Source of the DNA: Chlamydoabsidia padenii
Lineage: Eukaryota > Mucoromycota > Mucoromycetes > Mucorales > Cunninghamellaceae
Assembly (NCBI GenBank): GCA_025330725.1
Contig: JAIWND010000027.1
Coordinates: 1 to 64,000, forward strand
Length of the DNA stretch: 64,000 nt
Direction of reading: 5' to 3'
The notes under the pieces are model-generated. The model was not told where the DNA came from, made no database searches, and was given only the letters and a program-made list of their open reading frames with translations. Below are positions 11,278 through 23,216 of this stretch, piece by piece. How positions within the stretch are numbered: position 1 is the stretch's first letter; every line of letters begins with the position of its first letter. The position numbers were made by a program, and so were the translations under genes.

Positions 11278-12480
11278 ATGGCGGCCGGTGAAGAGGTAAA
11301 GGTGCCTCCAAAAGTGCATGACAATCAATCACGTTTAAAACCCCGACGTCAATCACATCCGAGACAGCTACCCGCTTCACTCTTATCGACATCCTCATCA
11401 TCTACTGACAGCATTAACAATCTAAAAAACCAACAACAGTCTGTCGAAACACCACAATATCATTTACGATCTTATGGGAGAAAGGATATTATAAGACAAA
11501 AGTTAGGATTTCTTGGTTGGACCTTGTCAAGATGGTTACTACTTTTAGCAAATACAATAGTAAGTGGGATAACGGTTAAAAGAGGTATGGCATAATGTCT
11601 TTTTCTCAAAAAAAAAAAAAAATACATCTTGTTTTAGCTTCTTATATATGGATGTATCTTTCTTGGTGCAACAAGCGCAACATATGCTAAAGGTAATGGG
11701 TAACTTTTCTTTCTTCACTTGATCAGTAACTTTAATTTCGACCACCTCTTAGGATTCGACCACGCAATTGTCATTTTAGTCGCTAACAAGGAAATACTTG
11801 GAGGTAATAACTGAAACAGACTGTTTTCTGAGAAAAGTTACCCCCTACTCAACACTCAACGTATGTATTTCTTGGGGGAGAAAGTGGCATTTGCTGCCTC
11901 GTTACTTTGCATAGTGACATCCATCATTGGTTATATCGGGATCATCCATAAAAATCGATTGTTTTTGGGATACTATTCATTAATGCTTTGGGGGTGTTTT
12001 GCATTAATCACCACTGTTGGATATCTTGGCTTCAAACAAAGAACATGGAATTTGAAAGCCCAGTTAGGTGTCCGATGGCGGCATGACTATACTATGGAGC
12101 AAAGAGAACTACTACAAGCCAATGTGAGAATAAAAAGAATGATGACACACCATGCTAACTTTCTAACCATTTTTTCCAAGTTGCACTGCTGTGGATTCGA
12201 GAACCCGTCAGATCATGCTGCTTATTTTTCTAGATGTTGGGCAGAGTCGCTTTTACCTGGATGTCAACATAAGTTTCATCTTTTCGAGAATGCCTTTTTG
12301 TTAAATGCATACACCATGGCTTTTTCTATCCTTCCACTTCATATTATAATTATGGTGGTCTCCATCCTTTGCTCTAATCACGTGGACATTGTGTTTGGGA
12401 CAAGAAAACGACCCCCCATTGCCTATCTAGGTAGATTTACCGATTGGCGTGAATGGGAACAAGCCCAGAAACAAAAATAG
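11278..12480 (+). CDS. Tetraspanin-like four-TM protein (last junction unresolved)
   Basis: Supported exons are 11278-11559, 11638-11692 and 11753-11803, plus a long final exon running to 12480. The N-terminal cytosolic tail is Ser/Gln-rich. TM1 spans exons 1-2 (WLLLLANTI joined to LLIYGCIFLGATSATYAK). TM2 and TM3 follow near VAFAASLLCIVTSIIGYIGI and YYSLMLWGCFALITTVGYLG. The extracellular loop has the diagnostic CCG (KLHCCGFENPSDHA) and further cysteines at RCW and GCQ, then TM4 (SILPLHIIIMVVSILC). This fits the tetraspanin family, plasma-membrane organisers. The join between 11803 (phase 1) and the frame containing 11863 fits no AG acceptor I can find, so a one-base indel, an unusual site or an unseen exon must be considered. 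Confidence 0.75.
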
Positions 12481-12676
12481 CTCATGTTCGTCCCCATTCA
12501 CCCTTTCCCTTCCGGTGATATATTTGCCAATACCATAGTAAAAACAAAGTGACATACAAGTAAAAAAGCTCAAGAGAACGTGATACAGGTTTAAATAAGA
12601 GATATTATCTTTTTTGCAGTAAAATAAAGAAGAAGAAAAAAGAGTGCGAGTTTAGGAAAGGGAGAAGGAAAAGAAA

Positions 12677-12965
12677 TTATAAACCATCAGATCCAGTGTC
12701 CCCATTTGATTGCCGTTGCTGCTGAAGTCTTTGAAACCTTTCTATGTCTTCTTGTTCCTGTTGCAATTCTTTCAGTTTTGCTTTGGCTTCGGAGGCAACC
12801 AGTACGCCGTCTGTAAGAAGAAGATATGTGAGTTCCTATTAACAATACCCCATGTTCACCGAAATTTTACTTACAGTAGTTGCTTTTGATTAAAAGCATT
12901 TCCATACTAGCACCAGTTATCAATCCTAAGCCAAAAAATTTTCCATAGATCGTGGAGACTGCCAT
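12677..12965 (-). CDS. Small single-pass membrane protein (74 aa), possibly SMIM4/UQCC5-like
   Basis: Exons, reading leftward, are 12965-12875 and 12810-12677; they join in phase to give 74 residues. Residues 5-28 form one hydrophobic segment (IYGKFFGLGLITGASMEMLL) followed by IKSNYYGV and then a charged, Gln/Glu-rich helix (KAKLKELQQEQEDIERFQR). The layout of a glycine-containing TM, 'ME..(M/L)IK', a tyrosine pair and a charged coiled tail recalls the mitochondrial complex III assembly protein SMIM4/UQCC5. That family link is a resemblance from memory and weak. It is convergent with the tetraspanin gene, with 196 bases between stops. Confidence 0.65.
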
Positions 12966-14571
12966 TAGGAAGGGAAGTCTTATACACTAAAAGATTTTCG
13001 GTGTGTGGATTTTGTGTTATATATTACAGTGTTTCTGGAAGAACATTTCTTGACACACAGACTTTTCGAATACCGACAAAAACATCAAAATATGTGACGT
13101 AGACAAATAAAGCTAAAAATCAAAGACTGATTTTGATATGCATGGACGAATAAAATACTTCACAAATCTGCTCATGTTGTGGTTGCAAGAATACGACAAA
13201 GATTCCTCTTGATGGTGAACATTGATTTTTTTGTATACTGTATTAGTTTGAAATAGCTGTTGTGCTGCCTGGCAAAGAGATGTGAATGCTTCTCGCAATA
13301 TCCATGCTCTCCTCAGGCACGCCGTCATTAACAACAGAAGACCCGTGATCCTTTCTCCATATTACAAATGCACGCGATGTTTAAAGCTGTAAATCGATCA
13401 TACCAATAAATATTTTTCTACTATGATAACCTTCATCTTTTTATTATTACCAACCCCGAAATCAATGCTACCCTTGCGTGTAATGATCACCTTTACTCCT
13501 TAAATCTACCCTTGAGCGCAGCATTTTCCCTATATAATTACCACCCTTATTATAGTTCATTCGCGTTAATAAAGAAAATTCAGGGGCTTTCTTACTCCAA
13601 CAAGAGAAAATGAGCTATCCTTTAATGAAATTGATTGGTGATGAATGCATTGTATATCGTTTTCTTAAGTAATGATTAGAGATGTTGGAATATAGTTTCC
13701 GTTCACAGAAAGAAACCATTTTATGTAGTAATGTTTTATTAGGCTATGACAACTCTTTAAATAACTTTATGAAAACAAGGGGAAACTAATGTCACACAAG
13801 CTATGTTCAAACAAAAAAGGAAGGTAAGAAAGGGAGAGAGAGATGGCTGTAATGTCCGACAAACGCACTCGCACACACACAAAAGAAAAAGGAGAATGGG
13901 GATTTAAAATACACCAATCTAATATCACTACAACTTTTTTGATGCTCGTAACATGATACTAATATAATAAACGGGTTACTTTACTAAAAATAAACTTGAT
14001 CATGGAACAAAATAAACCAGTGGAAGTATCAGTCCAAGTAAGGAATAAAGAAGAGATGACAACTTGGTGCGACGCACAATTATACATTTTTTCCTTTTTA
14101 CTCAAGGTAACCTAAACAGAAGGGAAAAGTAGAAAATAGAAGAGTCAAGTCAACATTGCTTTTCATCTTAACTGTCATACCCATACACACAACCCGCATA
14201 ATAACAAAGGTCCAAGCGTTTTCTTTTCCTTTTAAGAAGATGATAGACAGATAGCTTTATGTGAGGTTTGATATCGAGAGAATAATTAAGATTAAGGTTT
14301 CTTTGTCTTATTCCCTTTACCCCTGAATCAGATACATACACATACTCGTAAATTTATCGGCATCTGCCCTACTAAACTAGCATTGGTAAGAAATAAGAAA
14401 AGAAAAGAAAGTCATCAAGTAAATAATACCTCGTTCAACCCTGTTTATGGAATATCCGCTCTATACTCCCTTTGTTTTGTTCAGTTCTCCTGGGAATAAA
14501 CATGCATTTATTCAATCTATTTTCTTTCCCCCTTTTTTTTATCTCTCTACTCTTTTTCTTTTTCCTTTCTA

Positions 14572-14623
<52 letters not shown>

Positions 14624-14700
14624 CTTTTTTTCTTTTTTCTTTTTCTTTTTCTATTATCTTGCTATTTTGTTTTGTTTTGTTCTTCACTTCATCAATAATA
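12966..14700. other. 1.7-kb intergenic region and long leader of the RGS gene
   Basis: No gene could be supported. A 20-codon frame at about 13610-13672 and a minus-strand frame at 13113-13334 have no motif. The last 200 bases are strongly pyrimidine-rich and include a (CT)n microsatellite at about 14573-14622 followed by T/C tracts ending at the RGS start codon. That is consistent with a 5' untranslated leader or core promoter. Confidence 0.6.
14573..14622. repeat. (CT)n microsatellite
   Basis: About 23 CT dinucleotides in a row, embedded in a longer pyrimidine tract 80-130 bases before the RGS start codon. Such tracts are common in leaders of this window, but this is the longest pure dinucleotide run among them. 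Confidence 0.95.
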
Positions 14701-15700
14701 ATGGAATCTGATCGTTCAAGACAAGCATATACATCAATGATGAAGTTTACCATTGATGGTAGACCTTACTTGAAAGTAAGCCTAACCCAGTCTTTCTTCC
14801 TTTGCAATCCCTTTCTTTTTATATTGATATATCTTCATCTATTTTCATAGGACATACATGATCTTTTTGCCGCTTTAATTGTACAAATCCCATTAACCAC
14901 GCACCGTTACTTATTTCGGAACTACTACAATACGTTCTCCTCGGAAGATGCCATTAAAGCATTGGGGTCATTGCGATTTTCACATACTGTACGTACTCCT
15001 GATCCCAACGATCCTAGTCGTTTGACAAGAACAACCACTACTACTACTTTTAATATGGCAAAAGATATGGCCAAAGCCTTGTGCTCCCAATTTCAAGCTT
15101 GTCGTTTGATGCAGAATGCCGTGGATCCCATCAGTAGTCGGAGTGGCAGTGCTAGTGGCAGCAGTAGTGGAAGTGGTACCATCAGTGATAAGGCTATCTG
15201 GCAATTGACTCCTAAAGGTCTTTGTGTTTTGCAAGACTTTTGTGTGCGTACCGAAGTGGATATGTCTTCCATGCGGCAATACTTTAGTGATATTTATCCT
15301 ATCCAACTGGTGCGCTTAGACCGTCATAGTGATGATGATCAACTTATGTTGGGTCGACAAAATGTATCCTTAATTTTTATGGTGATGATTACCTCTTTAC
15401 CTCTGGAAGGTAATCTTTTGACTCAACAACTACAGCAATCACAACAGAACTTGCCGGTTCCTCCTTTGGCCAAATCATCATCAAAGAAAAAGAAGGATGA
15501 TCAAGGCAAGTCTTCTTCTTCTTCTTCTGGCTCTTCTGTCTCTTCTGGTTCCTCAGCCACTTCTTTTTCTTTACCATCCAATGCTGCTCCTTTTGCAATG
15601 TCGACTCAAGTAGTTAACGGAGACTCTCGAGTCCAGCTCCTTGGAAACTATCTCCTGACTTTATCCAAAACCAATCAGCAATTACAACAGCAACAACAGC

Positions 15701-15737
<37 letters not shown>

Positions 15738-15775
15738 GCAACAACAACAGCAACAACAACAGCAACAACAACAGC

Positions 15776-15825
<50 letters not shown>

Positions 15826-17190
15826 CCAAGCGGTTATCAACAAAAATTGGCCTCATTGGCCAAGCCTGGAAAAAAGATGCGCACTGCCTTTTCAAGCCAA
15901 CTGGGATGTGATTGGTTAATTGATTATAGTACGGTGTCATGCTATGACGAAGGTGAACAACTCTTGGCCGAATTCGTGAAATATGGTTGGGTGGAATGTC
16001 AAGATGCCAAATATGCAGACCAATACCTTCGTGCGTCGACAAAAATTATTCTCGTGGTGACACCCAAAGGAAAACAAGTACTTGATGAAACCTCTTCATC
16101 CGCCAATTCCAGTAACGGGGCTGACTGCAAAATCAGTAACGGCACTTCTTCTTCCATCTCATCCATCTCACGTAAAAATTATGCAAAGTCGTCACAGCAA
16201 CATGAACGATCAAACTCAGTATCGGCACAACAACAAACTAATGATGATGATGATGATGATGAAACCACATTAAGGGAAATACTAGCTCAAGATCCAGAAT
16301 CCGTCATGATCACCACACATCAAATCACTTCTTCGAGTACTAGTGATAATAATTCTGATCTTACCATTCCACGAAGCAATTCTATCCACAAAGCCAATAT
16401 CAATGACAATGGGTTTAATTGTCGATCAAGACCACCTAGTACAGCAATGGATTACCCATCTCCAACCACTATGCCATCCAATATCAACAGCAATGGCAAT
16501 AATAATAATACCACTTCTTCTCTTTCAATACATAATGGCAACACGGGCAGCAACTACACAACTACCAATGGTGATCCCAAAGAATCCAATGCAACAAAAC
16601 TCAAGCAGATTCTAGACGATGCTCAACTCCGATCTCTTTTCAAAGACTTTTTACACAATAACTTTTGTGAAGAAAACTTGGACTTTTGGATTGATTATTC
16701 AACCTTGCGTCGTAAAATCAGGAATCAAAGTCCAGCCCTTCCCTCGCAAAACCAAAAAGATCTGTTGGAAGATGCTTATGATTTATGGTCTACATATTTG
16801 AAACCAGGTGCTGCTTGTGAATTGAATGTGGAACACTCGTTGAGGCAAGAAATGGCTAGGGTTGTTAACTCTATGGTGACAGTGGTACCTACTTATATTC
16901 CGGGACAACAAACAAGTAAAAACACTTTGGTAATTTCGTCTCATTCTGTCTCTGCTAGTCTTCGTATGATCCTTAAATGGTTAGATCAGGTCAATGATCA
17001 TATCTGTCGATTGATGTCTTCTGATTCGGTGCCCAAGTTTGTCAGAACTTCTAAGTATAAAAAGATTGTTGAAGCAAGAGAGACTGCCGAGCGTAAGGAA
17101 CAGGAAGATATGATAAAGCAATTGGATGAACAACAATTGGATCATCATCATGGGTCCTCTTTACTATTTGGTGTCGAGCAACGATCTTGA
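14701..17190 (+). CDS. DEP-RGS regulator of G-protein signalling (Sst2/FlbA type)
   Basis: Exons 14701-14775 and 14851-17190 encode 804 residues. The N-terminal half carries DEP-like winged-helix regions (TTHRYLFRNYYNTFSSEDAI; later GCDWLIDYSTVSCYDEGEQL and WVECQDAKYADQYL). The C-terminal RGS domain (about residues 615-780) has LFKDFLHNNFCEENLDFWID near its start and SDSVPKFVRTSKYKKIV near its end. This order matches fungal Sst2/FlbA proteins, GTPase activators that damp heterotrimeric G-alpha signalling. DEP modules anchor them at membranes or receptors. The RGS domain is interrupted by an extra loop around VVPTYIPGQQTSKNTL. A glutamine tract of 47 codons sits between the DEP regions. Confidence 0.9.
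15685..15825 (+). repeat. CAA/CAG trinucleotide repeat encoding 47 glutamines
   Basis: An in-frame run of mixed CAA and CAG codons inside the RGS gene. The 3' half is almost pure CAA. Length variation between strains is expected for such a tract and would not shift the frame if it moves in threes. Confidence 0.95.
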
Positions 17191-17338
17191 TTTCTTTCGT
17201 AAACCTTACCCTTTCTTTTCTTTTTGTTTCCTTTCTACATGCTCTTTATCTATTTATTTTATTCTTTTTCTTTTTGCTTAAAATAAATAAATAAATATAT
17301 TCTCAAATAAATTTTTGTATAAAAAAATCAGTTTTATG
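17191..17338. terminator. 3' UTR of the RGS gene with likely polyadenylation signals
   Basis: The sequence directly after the RGS stop is T/C-rich. It then holds several overlapping AATAAA-type hexamers at about 17281-17315 (AAAATAAATAAATAAATA). It ends at the TA flanking the fold-back element, so transcripts with inefficient 3' processing would run into that palindrome. Confidence 0.55.
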
Positions 17339-17340
17339 TA

Positions 17341-17621
17341 CAGTCCCCTAGCAAAATAAATGATAAATCCCGCAAACCCATTTCCATTTTTGAACTTTTT
17401 CTTTTTTGTTTTGCAATTTATTCAATAACTAAATAGACAACCATACCCCAAATTTAAATTGAATAAATATATGTTTATTACCTTCCAACTGATTTAAAAA
17501 ATGAAAAAAATCGGCAAATGATATCGAAATCTATCATCGAGCTTTCACCGTCGGGTACTTTGACCAAGTGCTTTTTTTAACCCATTGCAACGAGCTTGAA
17601 AATATCAATCAAAGCACTTCG

Positions 17622-17658
<37 letters not shown>

Positions 17659-18386
17659 ATATAAATACAGTACTCTCCAAAGCATTCTCAATGACTTTTG
17701 TCAGCTATTCATTAGCCATAATTATATGTGTCTTTTTTATAAGTGATTCACATTCAGGTCCCGAGATTCTCGATTTGAGTAAAATCGACTGACTGGGCAT
17801 ACAGACCATTTCTCGACTTCATGAGTGATTTCATGATCGTTTTTATTTTATTTTTTATAAACAACAAACCACATGTCTATAGGAGCAAGTAATCAAAAGC
17901 ACAGAAAAAAAAATGCGATCTGAAGTGGATAAACGATTAGTATGTCCAGTCAGTCGATTTTACTCAAATCGAGAATCTCGGGACCTGAATGTGAATCACT
18001 TATAAAAAAGACACATATAATTATGGCTAATGAATAGCTGACAAAAGTCATTGAGAATGCTTTGGAGAGTACTGTATTTATATCAAAAAAAAAAAAAAAA
18101 AAAAGCGAAGTGCTTTGATTGATATTTTCAAGCTCGTTGCAATGGGTTAAAAAAAGCACTTGGTCAAAGTACCCGACGGTGAAAGCTCGATGATAGATTT
18201 CGATATCATTTGCCGATTTTTTTCATTTTTTAAATCAGTTGGAAGGTAATAAACATATATTTATTCAATTTAAATTTGGGGTATGGTTGTCTATTTAGTT
18301 ATTGAATAAATTGCAAAACAAAAAAGAAAAAGTTCAAAAATGGAAATGGGTTTGCGGGATTTATCATTTATTTTGCTAGAGGACTG
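17341..18386. mobile_element. 1046-bp fold-back/MITE-like element with ~450-bp inverted arms
   Basis: Left arm 17341-17802 and right arm 17940-18386 are near-identical reverse complements around a 137-base spacer. The termini read CAGTCCCCTAGC (left) and CAGTCCTCTAGC (right, read inward), and both are flanked by TA (17339-17340 and 18387-18388), as expected for Tc1/mariner-type target duplication. The arms differ mainly in a homopolymer: T35 at 17623-17657 against A20 at 18085-18104, which accounts for the 15-base length difference. A ~70-codon frame is repeated in both arms, but it is built around the homopolymer and is unlikely to be a protein. No transposase lies inside. Confidence 0.9.
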
Positions 18387-18538
18387 TACAACCTCGGCAC
18401 ATCCTCAATTAGGAGTTTTTGTTTTCATTGGCTAGTCGTGTACTGCAGATCGTAAGGGAGGGGGAGGGGAAAGGGGTCAAGACTCCTCTACAAAATTAAA
18501 TTTTTTCCCTCTTACTTCCACTTTATAGTGTTTCCATC

Positions 18539-20774
18539 ATGGCAGATAATAAGAATGCTAAAAGTCGTCTTAAAAGCATATCCACTTATTTGACTGGTAC
18601 AGACACTTCCTTTCTTGATTCCTGTAAGTCATCTACATAATTCTAGAGGAACTACGTTTTAATTTTTATACCAACTTGATACTGAATGAACACATTCACA
18701 TAGTACGCTTAAAACGTCGTGCTGATCAAGCCCATCATCTATCAACTATGGATCCTCTTCGGTTCCTACTTCGTAGCGGGATGTTGTACGCCAATAAACC
18801 AGCCATAATACATCAAAACGTTACATATACTTACCGACGACTTATTGAACGGGTTCTCTGTTTGGCTAACGCTCTGTTGGACGAATATAACATAAAGACA
18901 GGTGACCGCGTAGGTATTCTTTGTCAAAATATTCCTAGTTTTGTTGAAAGCATTTATGCCATTCCTGCCTCTGGGGCGATCATGGTACCTTTCAATACTC
19001 GTTTGGCTGCCGCTGAAATCGAATACATTATTGGTCATTCAGGCTGCTCTGTCCTGATTGTCCAGCAATTCTTTTTGGATTCTCGTCAAGCAAGCATCAA
19101 CCAATTATCGAAACTGTATCCATTCCTTAAAATCATTGTCGTGGCTGATTTGCCTAATTCACCTCATTTGGATCCCTATGAGATCCTTTTGACCAGACAT
19201 GTTGATAAACGTGTCTGGAAGGATTTACCTTTGGTGGATGATGAAAATGCGGTTCTTTCTATTAATTATACTTCGGGATCTACTGGCAAACCAAAAGGAG
19301 TAAGTGGTGGGGGGATTTACAAGTAGAACGATTTAACGCTGGGAATTGATTCGAGCACATATTTACTTATTCTTTTGATAACTAGGTTATGATCACTTAC
19401 CGCGGTGCATATCTGCATGCACTCAACATGATAATCCATGTAGCTCTATCTAACTCCAGTGTGATGCTATGGACACTTCCAATGTTTCATTGTAACGGTA
19501 AGTTTAAGATCAAGTCAGTAAGAAAGATTGCAGCTCACATCTACTTTATTATACTAGGATGGGGTCTTATCTGGGCAATGATGGCTATGGGCGGTAAGTA
19601 CATGCAATTTTTTCAAACGATCTAAACATCTTTTAACAACCTCCTTTTTTATATTATATAAAAGGAACTCATTTGATGCTCAACAAGATCGATTATCATG
19701 AAATCTGGATAGCCTTGAAAGAAAAAGGAGTGACTCATTACAATGGGGCACCTACTGTTCAAAGTGAAGTGTGCAATCATCCTCAAGCTGAGCGTTTACC
19801 TGAAACTGTGCGTGTCCTCAGTGGTGGTGCCGTCCTCTCCAATGTTCTAATCAAAAAAATGCTAAGCTTGAATTTACAACCGACCCAAGTGTATGGCTTG
19901 ACTGAAACTTATGGACCTATCATTTTATCCGTCGAACAATGGCATTTGCATGATCGTCACCCTAATGACATTAATGCTCAATGTAAACTGATGGCAAGGC
20001 AAGGTTATAATACTCTAGTAACGGATGAAATCAGAGTGTTAGATCGAACTACCATGTTGGATGTCCCCTCGAACGGTACGGATATAGGTGAAGTATGTTT
20101 TTCGGGCAATCTGACTATGAAGGGGTATTATGATAACCCCGAGGAGACAGCGAAGGCTATCCGAGGAGGATACTTTTGGAGTGGTGATTTGGCTGTTCGT
20201 CACCCCGATGGTACTGTTGAACTTGTCGATCGTAGGAAAGATGTTATTGTATCTGGTGGTGAAAATATTAGCTCGCTCGAAGTGGAAAATGTGATTGTTC
20301 AATTAGACCAAATATTTGAGTGGTAAAAGTGGAAGAAGGAGCGGCTCGAAGATGATGATGGTGATGATTCTCAACTCTTTTTTTTTCTCCCTTAACATAA
20401 CGTAGTGCTGTCGTCGGTGGGCCCGATGACAAATGGGGGGAAAGACCATATGCGTATGTTGTTCCAAAACAATCAAATCATACTTTACAACCAGAGCAAG
20501 TTATCGATCACTGCCGAAAGAATCTGGCTGGATATAAAGTAGGCCCTTTTTTCATTCATTTTATTTGGAACTGACACTGATTCTTATTGGCTAGTGTCCC
20601 TCTAAAGTATTTTTGGTGGAAAGTTTACCCAAAACAAGGTTAGTACATGATAATTTATGCAAAAAACTATCTTTTTAATATAACTCATCTTGTTTTGATC
20701 GTAGCACTGGTAAAGTCCAAAAGTTTATCATTAGAAATGAATTGTGGGAAGGAAAAGGAAGAAAGATACAATGA
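18539..20774 (+). CDS. AMP-binding acyl-CoA ligase (acyl-activating enzyme family)
   Basis: Eight exons (18539-18623, 18704-19299, 19386-19497, 19558-19593, 19665-20322, 20406-20538, 20595-20638, 20705-20774) give 577 residues. ANL-superfamily motifs are complete: INYTSGSTGKPKGV (P-loop-like A3), LPMFHCNGW, VYGLTETYGP (A5), GEVCFSGNLTMKGYYDNPEE, YFWSGDLAVRHPDG (A7), DRRKDVIVSGGENISSLEVE (A8) and PKTSTGKVQKF (A10 lysine). The sequence is closest in style to plant/fungal acyl-activating enzymes and ACSF2-like medium-chain ligases, which make acyl-CoA from acid, ATP and CoA. Substrate cannot be read from sequence. The C-terminus (KIQ) is not a canonical peroxisomal PTS1. The 36-base fourth exon is supported by phase on both sides. 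Confidence 0.92.
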
Positions 20775-21374
20775 CCACAAATGTAAAATCAAAAAGTGGC
20801 ATGACCTCTTTTTCTTCCAAAGAGGTGGATTACAATATGATATAACAAGTGTAGGCCAAATGGTCTGCAAAAAAGTCCAAGTAAAATCATAAAAATTCTG
20901 ACACCAATCACATATAACTCATCAGACAAGACCAATCATGCAAATGATCCTGCCGGGGCTAGATAATTAAAGCTCAGCTTCTACTCATCATCCCTGAACA
21001 CTACAATATTTCATTGAGCCTTGGTTGCATTTGATGTATGATAGTGCCACTCCAAGATGAACATTTTAGCTCGTATTCAATGTAGCCATTGCTAACATAT
21101 GATTTTTATTGCTTACTCACTAATAACAGGCAAAAAGGGGGTTGACTCTGATATTGTCGAGTGTTAATGACGCTCCTTTAAAGACTATGCACACCCGTCA
21201 ATGACGTCAAGCTTGTCCTAGCTTAAATCCAAAACCAATGAGTGACGCAGTATTCCAGAAGCTAAAAATAGTATAAGCGCTCTTTGTATCTTTTTCCTTT
21301 TTTTTTCCTTCTGGAGTTTCTCGGTACCGTCTGATTCCCTTCTTCTTTCCTTCTCTTTATTTACTTTGTCTTGA

Positions 21375-21917
21375 ATGTCACATAATAACCCTTTCGAAGA
21401 ATCTCAAAATCCATGGTCAAATGAATCCACAGGCACACCTACTGGCGGACCTAGATTCGGGAATGCTTATGAAGATAACAACAATAGTTGGAGTGGCCGT
21501 ATGCCTTCACCATCTGATTATCAGCATCAACACAACAATACTCGAGTGGAAAGCAATAAAACAGAATATGTTCCTGGTCAATCTCCTTCTCCATCACCTG
21601 CATCACCACCTAACGCATATCAATTTGCAGGTACTCGACTTGGTAATCAAGATTATACTACTGGTAATGCTTATGGTTCTTCTTCTCCACCAGCTACTCC
21701 TCCACGACGCCCGGCGGATACCGAAAATAACACTACAGAAAATAAAGATGAAGCTTTACCGCCTGTTTGGGACGAAAGACGTATGCATCCTAGTAAATTG
21801 CGTCTATTGCTTCGATTTGTCCTATTTGTAGCTGCTGTGGGACATTTGGGGTTTGCTGCTGGTGCCTCTCCAGTAAGTTTTATCACACCGAAATTCAAGT
21901 TGAAATTGACACCATTG

Positions 21918-21968
<51 letters not shown>

Positions 21969-22327
21969 AGAAATCAGGTCAGCCTGTCCCCTTTGATAGT
22001 CCAGCATGTTTTTATTATCTCTATGCCGTCGCGATCATCACTATTTTTTGGACACTTTACCATATCGGTTATTATATGTTTCGACGATTCTCTAAAGGCA
22101 CCAAAATGAACAGACCAATTATGCTAGGTATGGATTTGTTATTAGCTATCTTATGGGGTATTGGTGTAATCGTGGAAGTGGCCAAATATCGTTGTCCTCC
22201 TGGTGGTCATGACGGTTGGTGTGATTTTTATAATGTCAGTATCTTCTTTGGTTTTGTCGATTTTGCAGGTTTCATCGCTGCAGTGGCTTGGGATACATTT
22301 GGTGGATGTATCACTCACAAACGATAA
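21375..22327 (+). CDS. MARVEL-type four-TM plasma membrane protein
   Basis: Exons 21375-21872 and 21971-22327 give 284 residues. The N-terminal ~140 residues are cytosolic and disordered (Asn/Ser/Pro-rich) and begin MSHNNPFEES, an NPF tripeptide that can bind EH-domain endocytic adaptors. Four hydrophobic segments follow (RLLLRFVLFVAAVGHLGFAA; FYYLYAVAIITIFWTLYHIG; IMLGMDLLLAILWGIGVIVE; FFGFVDFAGFIAAVAW) with short loops and cysteines in the last loop (RCPPGGHDGWC). This topology matches fungal MARVEL-domain proteins linked to membrane apposition and eisosome-like domains. The intron interrupts the end of TM1 and contains a T48 run. Confidence 0.8.
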
Positions 22328-23216
22328 GTAGCTTTAACTCTCTCTTCTTCTTTAACCCCTTCCCCTTATAACACTATATATTTTATCTAATAAACATTTA
22401 TCATTTTACTTGTATTATTGGGTGTCATCCAACTTGATAAAAATCAAAGGAAACATGCATGAAAAATATGATACAAGAATTCAAATCGCTCTGTCGAGTT
22501 ATATGGATTAGAATGTGTATGATGCCAAAGTCTCGGGTGTCTATGAACAGGCAAGATTGAAACTCACTCAAACTACCTTGAGCATTATATGCAATACACG
22601 GAATATGATTTTTACCCACATTTCATTATAAAATGACGTGGCGGGTGGCTAGAAGATCATTCTCGATCTCCAGTGCGTCCCACTTTGTTTTTTGCCATTG
22701 ATCTGTCCTTATTAGCGTTCTTTCCCACACATGACAACTGTAGACAATGAAGGGTATACAATTTATACGGTGGATACCATAGCAAGTGCACTCATACCTT
22801 ATGCTCCAAAAAGTACGTTATGAAAGCCACCGCAAGTGATCAAAGCTCAGTACGATAAGTGGCAAGATTGTTTAGATATTAATACATTGTGTTAGCAGGC
22901 ATTCTTCAGCTGTAGAAGGTCGGAGTATTTTGATGAGTAAAACTTTATTGTGCCAAAGGGCTGGAACTTATCAACCCAGACGGGCCATTCGTCTTATGCA
23001 AAAAGAAAGTATCAAGTTGGATGTTTGGAGCATGATAATCATATTCCAGGAAAAAATCACACTGGCACTTTGACACTAACGCCTTCATCCCCACCTGTAC
23101 CCGAACGCTGACGACGACTACCACCAATTTCAGTTTCCAATACCACCAGTCAAAACCAATAACGAAAGCAAGACCAAGTCAGAAAATTGAACCTTAACGA
23201 TTCGTATATCTCTACC
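22328..23216. other. Intergenic region, no supported gene
   Basis: AT-rich sequence with only short frames on both strands (for example 22425-22619 and 22945-23127, minus), none with recognisable motifs or splice partners. The first 80 bases after the MARVEL gene contain AATAAA-like signals near 22388. Confidence 0.5.

Noticed and set aside
13113..13334. Minus-strand 73-codon ORF
   Set aside because: No motif, no leader, lies in an otherwise empty intergenic region.
14447..14753. Hydrophobic or charged ORFs around the (CT)n repeat
   Set aside because: Produced by the dinucleotide repeat (LSLS/RERE strings); the region is the leader of the RGS gene.
15614..16042. Valine-rich minus-strand ORF opposite the RGS gene
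   Set aside because: Antisense shadow of the CAA/CAG tract.
17568..18159. Two ~70-codon frames with nearly the same product on opposite strands
   Set aside because: They are mirror images created by the fold-back arms and run through a T/A homopolymer; the F-run is not protein-like.
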